A DNA stretch of 64,000 bases from Bacillus sp. ISL-41 (GTDB lineage: Bacteria > Bacillota > Bacilli > Bacillales > Cytobacillaceae). How positions within the stretch are numbered: the stretch's first letter is position 1; each line of letters opens with the position of its first letter. The stretch is taken from contig NZ_JAGGQP010000007.1 in assembly GCF_018613235.1 (NCBI RefSeq), positions 61,335-125,334 on the forward strand. The letters run 5' to 3'. This document shows positions 51,045 through 59,476 of this stretch, piece by piece. Below the pieces are notes generated by a model, which did no database searches, was not told where the DNA came from, and was given only the letters and a program-made list of their open reading frames with translations. The position numbers were made by a program, and so were the translations under genes.

Positions 51045-51926
51045 ATGCCTGAGGGCAAAATTATTAAGGCGCTGAGCGGTTTTTATTATGTTGCGAATGA
51101 AGATGGGGTTGTCCAGTGCCGAGGCCGTGGTGTTTTCCGCAAAAACAAGGTTACACCGCTGGTAGGTGACGAGGTCGTTTTCCAGGCTGAGAATGATACG
51201 GAAGGCTATATCCTGGAAGTCAAAAACAGGAAGAATGAGCTGGTACGCCCGCCAATCGCGAATGTAGACCAGGCCATCCTCGTTTTTTCAGCTGTGGAAC
51301 CTGATTTCAGTACAGCTTTGCTCGACAGGTTTTTGGTGCTTGTTGAATACAACCAAATCGAGCCACTCATCTGCATTACGAAAATGGATCTAACCAATGA
51401 AGAACAAAAGTCCCGGCTCGAAGAATATGCAGAGGACTATCGGAAGGCAGGCTATGAGGTGATTTTAACATCCTCTGAAACTTCAGAGGGGCTGGAAAAA
51501 TTGAAACCACATATTGAGGGCAAGATATCTGTTTTTGCCGGGCAGTCCGGAGTGGGAAAATCTTCTCTGCTTAACGCAATCCGACCAGATCTGGAGTTGA
51601 AAACTGACGATATATCCTCCCATCTGGGCAGGGGCAAGCATACAACAAGGCATGTCGAGCTGATTACCATCAATAATGGGCTTGTTGCTGACACCCCTGG
51701 TTTCAGTTCGCTGGAATTTACAGAGATTGAAGCAGAGGAGCTTAATTCATGCTTCCCGGACATAGCTGAGATCAGTGAGGATTGCAAATTCCGCGGCTGC
51801 CTTCATATGGCTGAACCCAAGTGTGCCGTCAAAGCAGCAGTCGAGTCAGAAGCTTTGCCTGAATACAGATATTCGCATTATAAGGACTTTTTGTTAGAAA
51901 TCAAAGATAGAAAGCCGAGGTACTGA
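51045..51926 (+). CDS. rsgA: Ribosome small-subunit maturation GTPase RsgA (CpgA/YloQ)
   Basis: Circularly permuted GTPase that releases 30S maturation factors; in B. subtilis it is phosphorylated by PrkC. It has 293 residues. Order: OB fold (about 1-65, GRGVFRKNKVTPLVGDEV), then G4 TKMDL (about 111-115), G1 GQSGVGKSSLLNAI (about 167-180), G2 GRGKHTTRHVEL, G3 DTPGF (about 210-214). The zinc site at the end is CKFRGCLHMAEPKC. CAGGGAG precedes the ATG. It follows prkC by 18 bp and rpe begins 3 bp later. Confidence 0.96.
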   Translation: MPEGKIIKALSGFYYVANEDGVVQCRGRGVFRKNKVTPLVGDEVVFQAENDTEGYILEVKNRKNELVRPPIANVDQAILVFSAVEPDFSTALLDRFLVLVEYNQIEPLICITKMDLTNEEQKSRLEEYAEDYRKAGYEVILTSSETSEGLEKLKPHIEGKISVFAGQSGVGKSSLLNAIRPDLELKTDDISSHLGRGKHTTRHVELITINNGLVADTPGFSSLEFTEIEAEELNSCFPDIAEISEDCKFRGCLHMAEPKCAVKAAVESEALPEYRYSHYKDFLLEIKDRKPRY

Positions 51927-51929
51927 AAC

Positions 51930-52574
51930 ATGGTGAAAATTGCACCTTCCATTTTATCAGCCGACTTTGCCCGCCTGGGTGAAGAAATCAAGGATGTCGA
52001 GCGGGGTGGAGCTGATTATATTCATGTGGATGTAATGGATGGACATTTTGTCCCTAATATTACGATTGGTCCATTGATTGTCGATGCAATCAGACCGGTA
52101 ACGAAGCTTCCGCTTGATGTCCACCTGATGATCGAAAATCCTGATCAATATATTGAAGCTTTCGCAAAGGCCGGAGCGGATTATATTACAGTCCATGTTG
52201 AAGCGAGCAGGCATCTGCACAGGACGATTCAACTAATTAAATCTACTGGTGTAAAAGCGGGGGTTGTCCTGAATCCAGCAACTCCTGTGGACAGTCTGAA
52301 GCATATTATTGAGGATGTCGACATGGTGCTGCTTATGTCCGTAAATCCAGGCTTCGGCGGCCAGAAATTCATCTCCTCAGTAGTTCCTAAAATCAGGCAG
52401 GTAAAAGAACTTGCAGATACATTGAATCCTGAACTTGAAATTGAAGTCGATGGCGGAGTGAACGAAGAGACAGCCAAGTTATGTGTAGAAGCAGGAGCTA
52501 ATGTGCTTGTAGCCGGTTCAGCCGTCTTTAATAAGGAAGACAGAGGAGCTGCTATCGCAAGCCTCAGAGCATAA
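51930..52574 (+). CDS. rpe: Ribulose-phosphate 3-epimerase
   Basis: Pentose-phosphate enzyme that interconverts ribulose 5-phosphate and xylulose 5-phosphate. It has 214 residues and a TIM barrel with [16 protein letters not shown] (about 5-20), the metal and acid residues in [16 protein letters not shown] (about 32-47), [30 protein letters not shown] and EVDGGVN. CCGAGGT precedes the ATG. It is conserved next to rsgA and thiN in Bacillus. Confidence 0.97.
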   Translation: MVKIAPSILSADFARLGEEIKDVERGGADYIHVDVMDGHFVPNITIGPLIVDAIRPVTKLPLDVHLMIENPDQYIEAFAKAGADYITVHVEASRHLHRTIQLIKSTGVKAGVVLNPATPVDSLKHIIEDVDMVLLMSVNPGFGGQKFISSVVPKIRQVKELADTLNPELEIEVDGGVNEETAKLCVEAGANVLVAGSAVFNKEDRGAAIASLRA

Positions 52575-52610
52575 ATAAAGCCAGCCGTCACATGCGGCTG
52601 GCTTTATTTA
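52572..52610 (+). terminator. Long stem-loop after rpe (terminator)
   Basis: A 15-16-bp perfect stem, AAATAAAGCCAGCCG with CGGCTGGCTTTATTT and loop TCACATG, includes the rpe stop codon. The T tract is within the arm (CTTTATTTA), so termination could work on either strand. Confidence 0.75.
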
Positions 52611-52664
52611 GCTTATAGTTTTCAAATTATATTATTCTTTGAATGAAAAAAGGAGTTTGCTTTT

Positions 52665-53312
52665 ATGATAATAAACTTAGTAGCAGGAGGACCGGCAAAC
52701 CTGATACCAGATTTCCAATTATATGACGAAAGCAATGTCATCTGGGTAGGAATCGATAGAGGTGTATTTTTTTTACTGGGAGCAGGAATCAAGCCATCAA
52801 CAGCTTTTGGGGATTTCGACTCCGTTTCTGATGCAGAGTTGGCGGAGATTGAAGAAGCTGTTTCAGACCTTAATAAATACAAACCTGAAAAAGATGAGAC
52901 GGATATGGAACTGGCTCTAAACTGGGCTCTAGAGCAGGAACCAGAATCTATAAAAGTATTTGGCGCAACTGGAGGAAGGCTTGACCATCTTATGGCAAAT
53001 ATCCAGCTGCTGGTCAAGCCCCTTCAGGACGGATCTTCCATCCATATCGAAATAATTGATAAAAATAATATCTTGTATATCAAAGGACCAGGCACCTACA
53101 CCGTCAGCAAGCTCGATGAATTTAAGTATGTTTCCTTCCTCCCTGTAACACCAGCAGTCTCCGGCATGACGCTAGAAAATTTTAAATACCCATTAAATGA
53201 CTGTCATATTCCTATGGGGTCGACACTATGTATTAGTAATGAACTTATTAGAGGTCATGGTACTTTTTCATTTTCTGAAGGCATATTATTAGTTGTAAGA
53301 AGCAAGGATTAA
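52665..53312 (+). CDS. thiN: Thiamine pyrophosphokinase
   Basis: Makes thiamine pyrophosphate from thiamine and ATP. It has 215 residues. The catalytic domain (about 15-130) has WVGIDRGVFFLL, FGDFDSVSDAELAEIEEA (metal Asp) and FGATGGRLDHLMANIQLL. The B1-binding C-terminal domain (about 145-210) ends LCISNELIRGHGTFSFSEG. AAAAGGAG precedes the ATG. It sits between rpe and spoVM as in B. subtilis. Confidence 0.95.
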   Translation: MIINLVAGGPANLIPDFQLYDESNVIWVGIDRGVFFLLGAGIKPSTAFGDFDSVSDAELAEIEEAVSDLNKYKPEKDETDMELALNWALEQEPESIKVFGATGGRLDHLMANIQLLVKPLQDGSSIHIEIIDKNNILYIKGPGTYTVSKLDEFKYVSFLPVTPAVSGMTLENFKYPLNDCHIPMGSTLCISNELIRGHGTFSFSEGILLVVRSKD

Positions 53313-53359
53313 AAAAGTCTTCCCTGGAGCTCTATTCATAATTGAATTCAAGGATTCAC

Positions 53360-53437
53360 ATGAAAGGAGCAATTTTTGCATACCAGCGAATATACTGTAC
53401 GGATGCAGAAAGAAGACTGGTTTTCGAGAGATGGTGA
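53360..53437 (+). CDS. Possible 25-codon ORF upstream of spoVM
   Basis: ATG 53360 is preceded by CAAGGATT and opens 25 codons (MKGAIFAYQRIYCTDAER and seven more, ending in FERW). Its TGA at 53435-53437 overlaps the start of the spoVM ribosome site, GAGGAGGG. It could be a leader peptide coupling translation, or chance. It resembles no protein I know, and the candidate sigmaE -10 lies inside it. Confidence 0.22.
   Translation: MKGAIFAYQRIYCTDAERRLVFERW
53369..53398 (+). promoter_or_regulatory. Candidate sigmaE promoter of spoVM
   Basis: GCAATTTT (53369-53376) approximates the sigmaE -35 (KMATATTT), and TATACTGT (53391-53398) approximates the -10 (CATACAnT), with a 14-nt spacer. B. subtilis spoVM is sigmaE-dependent. 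Neither element is perfect. Confidence 0.33.
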
Positions 53438-53448
53438 GGAGGGACGGT

Positions 53449-53529
53449 ATGAGATTCTATACAATCAAACTGCCTAAATTTTTAGGGGGCCTCGTACGGG
53501 CGATGTTAGGTGCATTTAAAAAGGAATAG
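53449..53529 (+). CDS. spoVM: Stage V sporulation protein M
   Basis: A 26-residue amphipathic peptide, too short for routine gene finding. It begins MRFYTIKLPKFLGG and ends VRAMLGAFKKE-like, the same length as B. subtilis SpoVM and differing only by conservative changes (for example Arg2 for Lys). It keeps Pro9, needed to recognise the convex forespore membrane. It recruits the coat ATPase SpoIVA to the forespore surface. A strong GAGGAGGG lies before the ATG, and a terminator follows. Confidence 0.95.
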   Translation: MRFYTIKLPKFLGGLVRAMLGAFKKE

Positions 53530-53576
53530 AACTGATAAAAAAGTGAAGTGAAGAGAGAATATGAAAGCTCCATTGG

Positions 53577-53604
53577 CACCCTGGAAACAGGGTGTTTTTA
53601 TTTT
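53577..53604 (+). terminator. Terminator after spoVM
   Basis: CACCCTG and CAGGGTG form a 7-bp stem with a GAAA loop, followed by TTTTTATTTT. Confidence 0.85.
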
Positions 53605-53651
53605 GCTGTCAATTGGGAAGAATGAGCATGAGGATGTTTTTGTAAGTCACA

Positions 53652-53682
53652 GAAAAATAAAAAAGGCACCCTCTTGGATGCC
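53652..53682 (-). terminator. Terminator of rpmB (minus strand)
   Basis: Read on the minus strand, GGCATCC and GGGTGCC form the stem with a short AAGA loop, followed by TTTTTTATTTTTC. It faces the spoVM terminator. Confidence 0.78.
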
Positions 53683-53735
53683 GTGCAGTTTCCTGCCGGC
53701 TGCTGGAGCCAGGCAGAACATCTGCGACTTTTTAA

Positions 53736-53924
53736 TTATACGCGTTCAACTTTACCTGATCTTAGAGCTCTTGCAGATACCCAAACACGCTTAGGCTTGC
53801 CGTCTACAAGAATACGTACTTTTTGAAGGTTAGCACCCCATGTACGCTTGTTAGCGTTCATTGCGTGAGAGCGTGCGTTACCAGAACGAGTTGATTTACC
53901 AGTTACTACACATTTACGTGGCAT
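53736..53924 (-). CDS. rpmB: 50S ribosomal protein L28
   Basis: A 62-residue basic ribosomal protein: [34 protein letters not shown] and [14 protein letters not shown]. One Cys remains, so it is the zinc-free or partly reduced type. On the minus strand a GGAGGGAAATC site precedes the ATG. It is transcribed against the neighbouring genes, as in B. subtilis. The 290-bp gap to yloU would hold divergent promoters; TTGCAA at 54059-54064 (palindromic) could serve as a -35 for rpmB, with low confidence. Confidence 0.96.
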   Translation of the reverse strand: MPRKCVVTGKSTRSGNARSHAMNANKRTWGANLQKVRILVDGKPKRVWVSARALRSGKVERV

Positions 53925-54096
53925 ATGATTTCCCTCCTAACTGACAAAAGCTGTTACTATTTTTTGCTGCAATTATTTGCATATCGTCAGAACTGCGAAT
54001 TAAACAGGATAACCTCTTCTCTGACATACTTTAATAATTTATCATAGAAATTTCGCATTTGCAATACTTCTGATGAAAGCTATAAAGAAAAAAACC

Positions 54097-54126
54097 TTGA
54101 CATATACTTGAGATTCTTGCTGAATA
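54097..54126 (+). promoter_or_regulatory. Candidate promoter for yloU-yloV
   Basis: Consensus TTGACA at 54097-54102 and TGAATA at 54121-54126 preceded by TGC, with an 18-nt spacer. The -35 is good, the -10 is weak. Confidence 0.33.
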
Positions 54127-54218
54127 ATAAAGGGAAGGGCAGAATAACTTTAAAAATTGCCTGGCTTATAGTAAAATAACTGTAGCATAATGCTATTTTT
54201 CCAAAGGGGGAACGAATC

Positions 54219-54581
54219 ATGTCCATCGAGCTAAAAACGAAGTACGGACAAATTGATATATCAAATGACGTCATTGCAACGATTGCGGGCGGCGCAGCGG
54301 TTGATTGTTATGGTATTGTCGGGATGGCTTCAAAGAACCAGATCAAGGACGGATTGACAGATATTTTGCGCAGGGAGAATTTCACTCGCGGAGTAATCGT
54401 TCGCCAGGAAAACGAGGAAGTACATATTGATATGTATATTATTGTGAGCTATGGGACGAAAATTTCCGAGGTTGCCCACAATGTCCAGTCAAAGGTAAAA
54501 TACACTCTTGATAAAACTGTAGGGCTGGCAGTTGACTCGGTGAATATTTACGTTCAAGGAGTTCGTGTAACGAACCCGTAA
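54219..54581 (+). CDS. yloU: Asp23/Gls24 family protein YloU
   Basis: A 120-residue protein of the Asp23/Gls24 envelope stress family. It has IDISNDVIATIAGGAAVDCYG (in parts, about 10-30), GIVGMASK and IIVSYGTKISEVAHNVQSKV with VNIYVQGVRV at the end. There is no signal peptide. Members are cytoplasmic and lie under the membrane. AAAGGGGGAA precedes the ATG. It is always paired with fakA (yloV), 15 bp downstream, which suggests a link to membrane lipid or fatty-acid handling; the mechanism is unknown. Confidence 0.93.
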   Translation: MSIELKTKYGQIDISNDVIATIAGGAAVDCYGIVGMASKNQIKDGLTDILRRENFTRGVIVRQENEEVHIDMYIIVSYGTKISEVAHNVQSKVKYTLDKTVGLAVDSVNIYVQGVRVTNP

Positions 54582-54596
54582 GAGGAGGAAAGATTT

Positions 54597-56267
54597 GTGT
54601 CTATTAATGTTCTAGACGGAAAGCGTTTTGCGGAGATGGTGATTCAGGGTGCCAACCATTTGGCGGCGAATGCCAAGTATGTCGATGCACTGAACGTCTT
54701 CCCTGTTCCTGATGGTGATACGGGAACGAATATGAATTTATCGATGACTTCCGGTGCCAAGGAAGTAAAGAACAATGTACAGGAACATATCGGGAAGGTT
54801 GGTTCTGCACTTGCCAAGGGCTTGCTTATGGGAGCGAGAGGTAACTCTGGGGTTATCCTGTCCCAATTATTCCGCGGTTTTGCAAAAGCAATCGAAAATA
54901 AGCCAACTGTGAACTCTGTAGAGTTTGCCGCTGCGTTGAATGCAGGTGTTGAAACAGCTTATAAAGCTGTCATGAAACCTGTGGAAGGCACAATTTTAAC
55001 AGTAGCAAAGGATGCTGCAAGGCATGCTGTAGCTGTTGCCAAGAATCATGAAAGCCTTATTGGCTTAATGGAAGAAGTGCTGAAAGAAGCGAAGGCATCA
55101 TTAAACCGCACACCTGATTTACTTCCCGTCCTAAAGGAAGTAGGAGTAGTAGATAGTGGCGGACAGGGTCTTGTGTTCGTTTATGAAGGCTTCCTTGCAG
55201 AATTGAAGGGTGAAAAGCTTCCTGATTCCCCATCTGCAATGCCGAATATGAATGAGCTTGTCAGCGCTGAGCATCATAAGAGCGTCCAAAGCCACATGAA
55301 CACTGAAGATATCGAATTCGGCTATTGTACTGAATTCATGGTTAGGCTTGAAGGAAAAGAAGCATTTTCTGAGGAAAACTTCCGCCAGGACTTGAGTAAT
55401 TATGGTGATTCACTCTTGGTAATTTCCGATGACGAAGTTGTAAAGGTACATATCCACTCAGAACAGCCCGGCGAGGTTTTGACGTATGGACAAAGATACG
55501 GAAACCTTATCAATATGAAAATTGAAAATATGCGCCAGCAGCACACTGATATTGTCGGCGAATCATCTACCCCACTTCGAACTCAGGCTGCTGAGCCCAA
55601 GAAGGAAAAACGGGAGTACGGAATCGTCGCTGTCTCAATGGGTTCCGGAATCGCTGAGCTTTTCCGCAGCATTGGTGCCAACGCGGTGATCGAAGGCGGC
55701 CAGACAATGAATCCAAGTACGGAGGATATCATTACGGCGATCAAAGAAGTGAATGCGCGCAAGGTCATCATCCTGCCGAACAATAAAAACATCATCATGG
55801 CCGCTGAGCAGGCTGCAGAGGTAGCGGAGGAAGAAGTGGTAGTCATCCCTTCTAAAACTGTGCCTCAGGGTATGACAGCACTGCTTTCATTTAACCCATC
55901 AGCCGAACCTGGTGACAACAAAGAAGCAATGACTGAGGCCATGCAGCATGTGAAAACGGGCCAGCTGACATATGCTGTCCGTGATACCAGTATAGACGGA
56001 CTTGAAATTTCAACAGGAGATTTCATGGGCCTTGCCGATGGAAAGATCGTCCTGAAGGATCAAGATAAAGTCAAGGCAGCCAAGGACCTATTGGATCAGA
56101 TGCTTGACGAAGACTCAGAAATCCTGACAATCTTAAAGGGTGAAGATGCTTCCGACGAAGATGTCGATTCAATCGTCGAGTTTGTTGAAAGCAATTACGG
56201 CGATGTAGAAGTAGAAGTCCACAATGGTGAACAGCCATTATACGCCTTCATCTTCGCGATCGAATAA
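54597..56267 (+). CDS. fakA: Fatty acid kinase catalytic subunit FakA (YloV)
   Basis: ATP-binding subunit that phosphorylates fatty acids held by FakB (DegV) proteins, feeding acyl phosphate to PlsX/PlsY. It has 556 residues. The N-terminal DhaL/Dak2 kinase domain (about 8-200) has NVFPVPDGDTGTNMNLS with the Mg-binding aspartates and GARGNSGVILSQLFRGFA. The middle domain (about 230-320) has DIEFGYCTEFMVRLEG and VHIHSEQPGEVL. The C-terminal DegV-like fold (about 335-556) has VSMGSGIAELFRSIGA. GTG start after AGAGGAGGAA. Partner fakB genes are not in this window. Confidence 0.94.
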   Translation: MSINVLDGKRFAEMVIQGANHLAANAKYVDALNVFPVPDGDTGTNMNLSMTSGAKEVKNNVQEHIGKVGSALAKGLLMGARGNSGVILSQLFRGFAKAIENKPTVNSVEFAAALNAGVETAYKAVMKPVEGTILTVAKDAARHAVAVAKNHESLIGLMEEVLKEAKASLNRTPDLLPVLKEVGVVDSGGQGLVFVYEGFLAELKGEKLPDSPSAMPNMNELVSAEHHKSVQSHMNTEDIEFGYCTEFMVRLEGKEAFSEENFRQDLSNYGDSLLVISDDEVVKVHIHSEQPGEVLTYGQRYGNLINMKIENMRQQHTDIVGESSTPLRTQAAEPKKEKREYGIVAVSMGSGIAELFRSIGANAVIEGGQTMNPSTEDIITAIKEVNARKVIILPNNKNIIMAAEQAAEVAEEEVVVIPSKTVPQGMTALLSFNPSAEPGDNKEAMTEAMQHVKTGQLTYAVRDTSIDGLEISTGDFMGLADGKIVLKDQDKVKAAKDLLDQMLDEDSEILTILKGEDASDEDVDSIVEFVESNYGDVEVEVHNGEQPLYAFIFAIE

Positions 56268-56327
56268 ATTCATCCAGGATTGGAGATTCTTCTGCTGGAC
56301 AAATAAAATTGTAATATGGTACCAAGG

Positions 56328-56362
56328 AATAGAAGGGGACTCCCCTTCTATTTCGTTTTGTA
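56328..56362 (+). terminator. Terminator after fakA
   Basis: AATAGAAGGGG and CCCCTTCTATT form an 11-bp perfect stem with a 3-nt loop, followed by TTCGTTTTG. It is in the 345-bp gap between fakA and recG. Confidence 0.72.
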
Positions 56363-56424
56363 TATAAAGAGCTTTTAATCGATGATTGCATGATTTTATA
56401 TGAAAAGATAAACGTAATAGCAGC

Positions 56425-56528
56425 TGCATTGCCCGAAAAAGAGCCGTGCAGTCGAAAACGGTAAAAGAAGAGGCTTTGCATTGCCCGAGTAAGAGCAACG
56501 CATTCAAAAACGGTAAAAGCAGAACTCC
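56425..56528 (+). repeat. Tandem 52-bp imperfect repeat upstream of recG
   Basis: Two adjacent copies (56425-56476 and 56477-56528) each run TGCATTGCCCGA, AAGAGC, GCA, AAAACGGTAAAAG, with roughly four-fifths identity by eye. B. subtilis has sdaAB and sdaAA at this place; both are missing. No ORF across it is convincing. Confidence 0.7.
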
Positions 56529-56612
56529 AGAAACAGCATGAGGAGGGGAGAGCGGCAGCACCGATTGGCCGGGAGCTGGAGGCCAGAATTTTCGGTATAC
56601 CGCTTGATAATC

Positions 56613-58661
56613 TTGAATGAACAATTAAAACAACCAGTAACAGCAGTTAAAGGGATCGGCAATGAAATGGCGGAGACTCTGGCAGATATGCAGATCAGGA
56701 CTGTCGGTGACTTGCTTGAATACTTCCCGTACCGTTACGAGGATTATCGCCTGAAGGACCTGGCGGAAGTAAAGCATGACGAGAGGGTCACGGTGGAAGG
56801 GACAGTTCACAGTGAGCCTTCTGTTGTATATTATGGCCGTAAAAAGAACCGGCTGACAGTGAGGCTGCTTGTTGGCCGGTATTTAATCATCGCTACATTC
56901 TTTAATCAGCCATATCTAAAACAAAAAATAACTGTCGGGGAAACCATCTCTGTTACCGGGAAATGGGATCAGCACAGGCAGACGATCACCGCTACTCAAA
57001 TGTCATTGGGCGAGAATGGAAAGAGCCAGGATTTTGAACCTGTTTATGCTGTAAAAGGAAAAATGACCGTGAAAACAATCAGAAGGCTGATCAAGCAGGC
57101 ATTTTCTCAGTTCGGACATGAAATCGGAGAAATTTTGCCAGCGGAACTTCTGCAGAAATATAAACTGCTTAACCGCAGGGATGCGCTGAGGATCATGCAT
57201 CTCCCGTCAGATTCAGAGGAGATGAAGCAGGCGAGAAGGAGATTTGTTTACGAGGAATTTCTTTTATTCCAGCTTAAGATGCAGTCCTTGAGAAAACTTG
57301 AACGGGAACAGAGTCCTGGGATTGCGATTTCGTATGAATTGGACAAGCTGAAGACTTTTATCGCGGGATTGCCTTTCCCGCTTACGGGAGCGCAGAAAAG
57401 AGTGGTAAATGAAATCCTTGGGGACATGAAGTCGCCTTACCGCATGAATCGTCTTCTTCAAGGCGATGTAGGATCGGGTAAAACAGTTGTTGCGGCGATC
57501 GCCCTTTATTCGGCAAAGACAGCGGGCTATCAAGGGGCATTAATGGTCCCTACGGAAATCCTGGCCGAACAGCACTCGCAGTCATTGACACAGTTGCTTG
57601 AGCCTTTCGGGATAACAGTGGCTCTCCTGACAAGCTCCGTCAAAGGCAAGCGCAGAAGAGAGATGCTTGAACAGCTTAAGCTTGGTGAAATTGACGTGCT
57701 GATTGGAACACATGCTTTGATCCAGGATGAAGTGGATTTTTACAACCTGGGACTGGTGATCACGGATGAACAGCACCGTTTTGGCGTGGAACAAAGACGG
57801 GTGCTTAGGGAAAAAGGGGAAAATCCTGATGTACTGTTCATGACCGCGACTCCAATACCAAGAACTCTTGCCATTACCGTATTTGGTGAAATGGATGTCT
57901 CTGTCATTGATGAAATGCCAGCTGGCCGTAAAACGATTGAAACATATTGGGCCAAACATGAAATGCTTGAGCGAGTGCTTGCCTTCATGGAAAAAGAGCT
58001 GTCGAAAGGAAGACAGGCCTATGTGATTTGTCCTCTTATCGAGGAGTCTGACAAGCTGGACGTACAGAACGCAATCGATGTGCACAGTACTTTGAGCTTT
58101 TATTTTAAAGACCGTTACAAGGTCGGACTTATGCATGGGCGCCTCCATTCCGATGAGAAAGACCAGGCCATGAAAGCATTCAGTGAAAACGAGGTGCAAG
58201 TTCTCGTTTCGACCACTGTGGTAGAGGTTGGGGTCAATGTCCCGAATGCGACGGTCATGCTGATTTATGACGCTGAGCGATTTGGTCTGGCACAGCTTCA
58301 CCAATTAAGAGGCAGGGTTGGCCGCGGCAGTGACCAATCGTATTGCATTTTGCTTGCCGACCCTAAAAGCGAAGTCGGCAAAGAGCGGATGAAAATAATG
58401 TCCGAAACGAATGATGGGTTTGTTCTCAGTGAAAAAGATTTAGAGCTGAGGGGCCCAGGTGACTTCTTTGGAAAAAAACAAAGCGGCCTGCCTGAATTCA
58501 AGGTAGCAGATATGGTCCATGATTACCGTGCGCTGGAAACCGCTAGGAATGATGCGACGCTGCTAGTCCAATCAGAAGCTTTCTGGCAAAGCGGGAAATA
58601 TAGATTATTGCGGGAGTATCTAGAGGAAACAGGTGCTCTTGCCAATGAGAAACTGGATTGA
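56613..58661 (+). CDS. recG: ATP-dependent DNA helicase RecG
   Basis: Branch-migration helicase that reverses stalled forks and processes Holliday junctions. It has 682 residues from this start, the B. subtilis length. The wedge/OB domain (about 55-150) has FPYRYEDYRLKDLAEVKHDE. The helicase motifs are Walker A LLQGDVGSGKTVVAAIAL (about 283-300), DEQH box ITDEQHRFGVEQRR, TATPIPRTLA, VEVGVNVPNATVM and HQLRGRVGRG. TTG 56613 places KGIG exactly 12 residues in, as in B. subtilis, but no Shine-Dalgarno is near it; TTG 56604 and ATG 56538 are alternatives. The start is therefore uncertain. Confidence 0.93.
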   Translation: MNEQLKQPVTAVKGIGNEMAETLADMQIRTVGDLLEYFPYRYEDYRLKDLAEVKHDERVTVEGTVHSEPSVVYYGRKKNRLTVRLLVGRYLIIATFFNQPYLKQKITVGETISVTGKWDQHRQTITATQMSLGENGKSQDFEPVYAVKGKMTVKTIRRLIKQAFSQFGHEIGEILPAELLQKYKLLNRRDALRIMHLPSDSEEMKQARRRFVYEEFLLFQLKMQSLRKLEREQSPGIAISYELDKLKTFIAGLPFPLTGAQKRVVNEILGDMKSPYRMNRLLQGDVGSGKTVVAAIALYSAKTAGYQGALMVPTEILAEQHSQSLTQLLEPFGITVALLTSSVKGKRRREMLEQLKLGEIDVLIGTHALIQDEVDFYNLGLVITDEQHRFGVEQRRVLREKGENPDVLFMTATPIPRTLAITVFGEMDVSVIDEMPAGRKTIETYWAKHEMLERVLAFMEKELSKGRQAYVICPLIEESDKLDVQNAIDVHSTLSFYFKDRYKVGLMHGRLHSDEKDQAMKAFSENEVQVLVSTTVVEVGVNVPNATVMLIYDAERFGLAQLHQLRGRVGRGSDQSYCILLADPKSEVGKERMKIMSETNDGFVLSEKDLELRGPGDFFGKKQSGLPEFKVADMVHDYRALETARNDATLLVQSEAFWQSGKYRLLREYLEETGALANEKLD

Positions 58662-58705
58662 CCTGATTGAATCTATTAACGATTAAAAGATTCATAGCAT
58701 GGACG

Positions 58706-58736
58706 AAAGCAGATTCAGTTGTGAGTCTGCTTTTGT
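58706..58736 (+). terminator. Terminator after recG
   Basis: AAAGCAGATTC and GAGTCTGCTTT form an 11-bp stem (one G-T pair) with a 6-nt loop, followed by TTG. Confidence 0.7.
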
Positions 58737-58821
58737 TATGTACCGGGGTTCATGGTTTATCTATACTGTTAAGGCGTTGATTAGTGCTGATCCACCCCCC
58801 AGTGCATTTCAATTTTTCTTC

Positions 58822-58872
58822 TTGCAATCTTTTTTTATTATATATATACTACTATTAGTACCTAGTCTTAAT
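58822..58872 (+). promoter_or_regulatory. fapR promoter with FapR operator
   Basis: TTGCAA (58822-58827), a 17-nt spacer and TATACT (58845-58850) form a sigmaA promoter. The FapR operator ATTAGTACCTAGTCTTAAT lies at 58854-58872 over the start site. By the known mechanism, FapR blocks this promoter until malonyl-CoA or malonyl-ACP binds it. Confidence 0.88.
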
Positions 58873-58893
58873 AGCTCGGGCGGTGTTTAGTAA

Positions 58894-59463
58894 ATGAAAC
58901 GCAACAAAAGAGAACGTCAGTCTATGTTGACTGAGACGATAAAAGAAAATCCCTTCATAACGGATGAGGAACTGGCCGATAAATTTTCCGTCAGCATCCA
59001 GACAATAAGACTGGACAGACTGGAATTATCAATTCCTGAATTAAGGGAAAGAATTAAGAACGTGGCCGAAAAACGATTCGAAGATGAAGTTCGTTCCTTG
59101 CCGCTTGAAGAAGTAATTGGTGAAATCATTGATATTGAACTTGACCATAGTGCTATATCAATTCTGGATATAAAGAGAGAACATGTATTTAAACGAAATA
59201 AAATCGCCAGGGGGCACCATTTGTTTGCCCAGGCTAACTCACTGGCCGTAGCCGTTATAAATGATGAGCTTGCATTGACAGCTAAAGCAAATATCCAATT
59301 CACAAGATCGGTAAAAGAAGGTGAACGGGTAATTGCCAAAGCGAGAGTCAAAAAGATTGATAACGATAATGGCCGTACTCTTGTAGAAGTGATTAGTTTT
59401 GTGAATAGTGAAAGTGTTTTTAAAGGCGAGTTTGAAATGTACCGGTCAAAAAATGAAAAGTAA
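58894..59463 (+). CDS. fapR: Fatty acid and phospholipid regulator FapR
   Basis: Malonyl-CoA-sensing repressor of lipid synthesis genes. It has 189 residues. The N-terminal helix-turn-helix (about 1-60) has [20 protein letters not shown]. The C-terminal hot-dog effector domain (about 75-185) includes [20 protein letters not shown] and [23 protein letters not shown] 58894 has GGGCGGTG about 10 nt upstream. It represses its own operon through the operator just upstream, and plsX follows after 13 bp. Confidence 0.96.
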   Translation: MKRNKRERQSMLTETIKENPFITDEELADKFSVSIQTIRLDRLELSIPELRERIKNVAEKRFEDEVRSLPLEEVIGEIIDIELDHSAISILDIKREHVFKRNKIARGHHLFAQANSLAVAVINDELALTAKANIQFTRSVKEGERVIAKARVKKIDNDNGRTLVEVISFVNSESVFKGEFEMYRSKNEK

Positions 59464-59476
59464 GGGATGAAAAGCG

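Noticed and set aside
53561..53794. 77-codon ORF between spoVM and rpmB
   Set aside because: It runs through two convergent terminators and into the antisense of rpmB.
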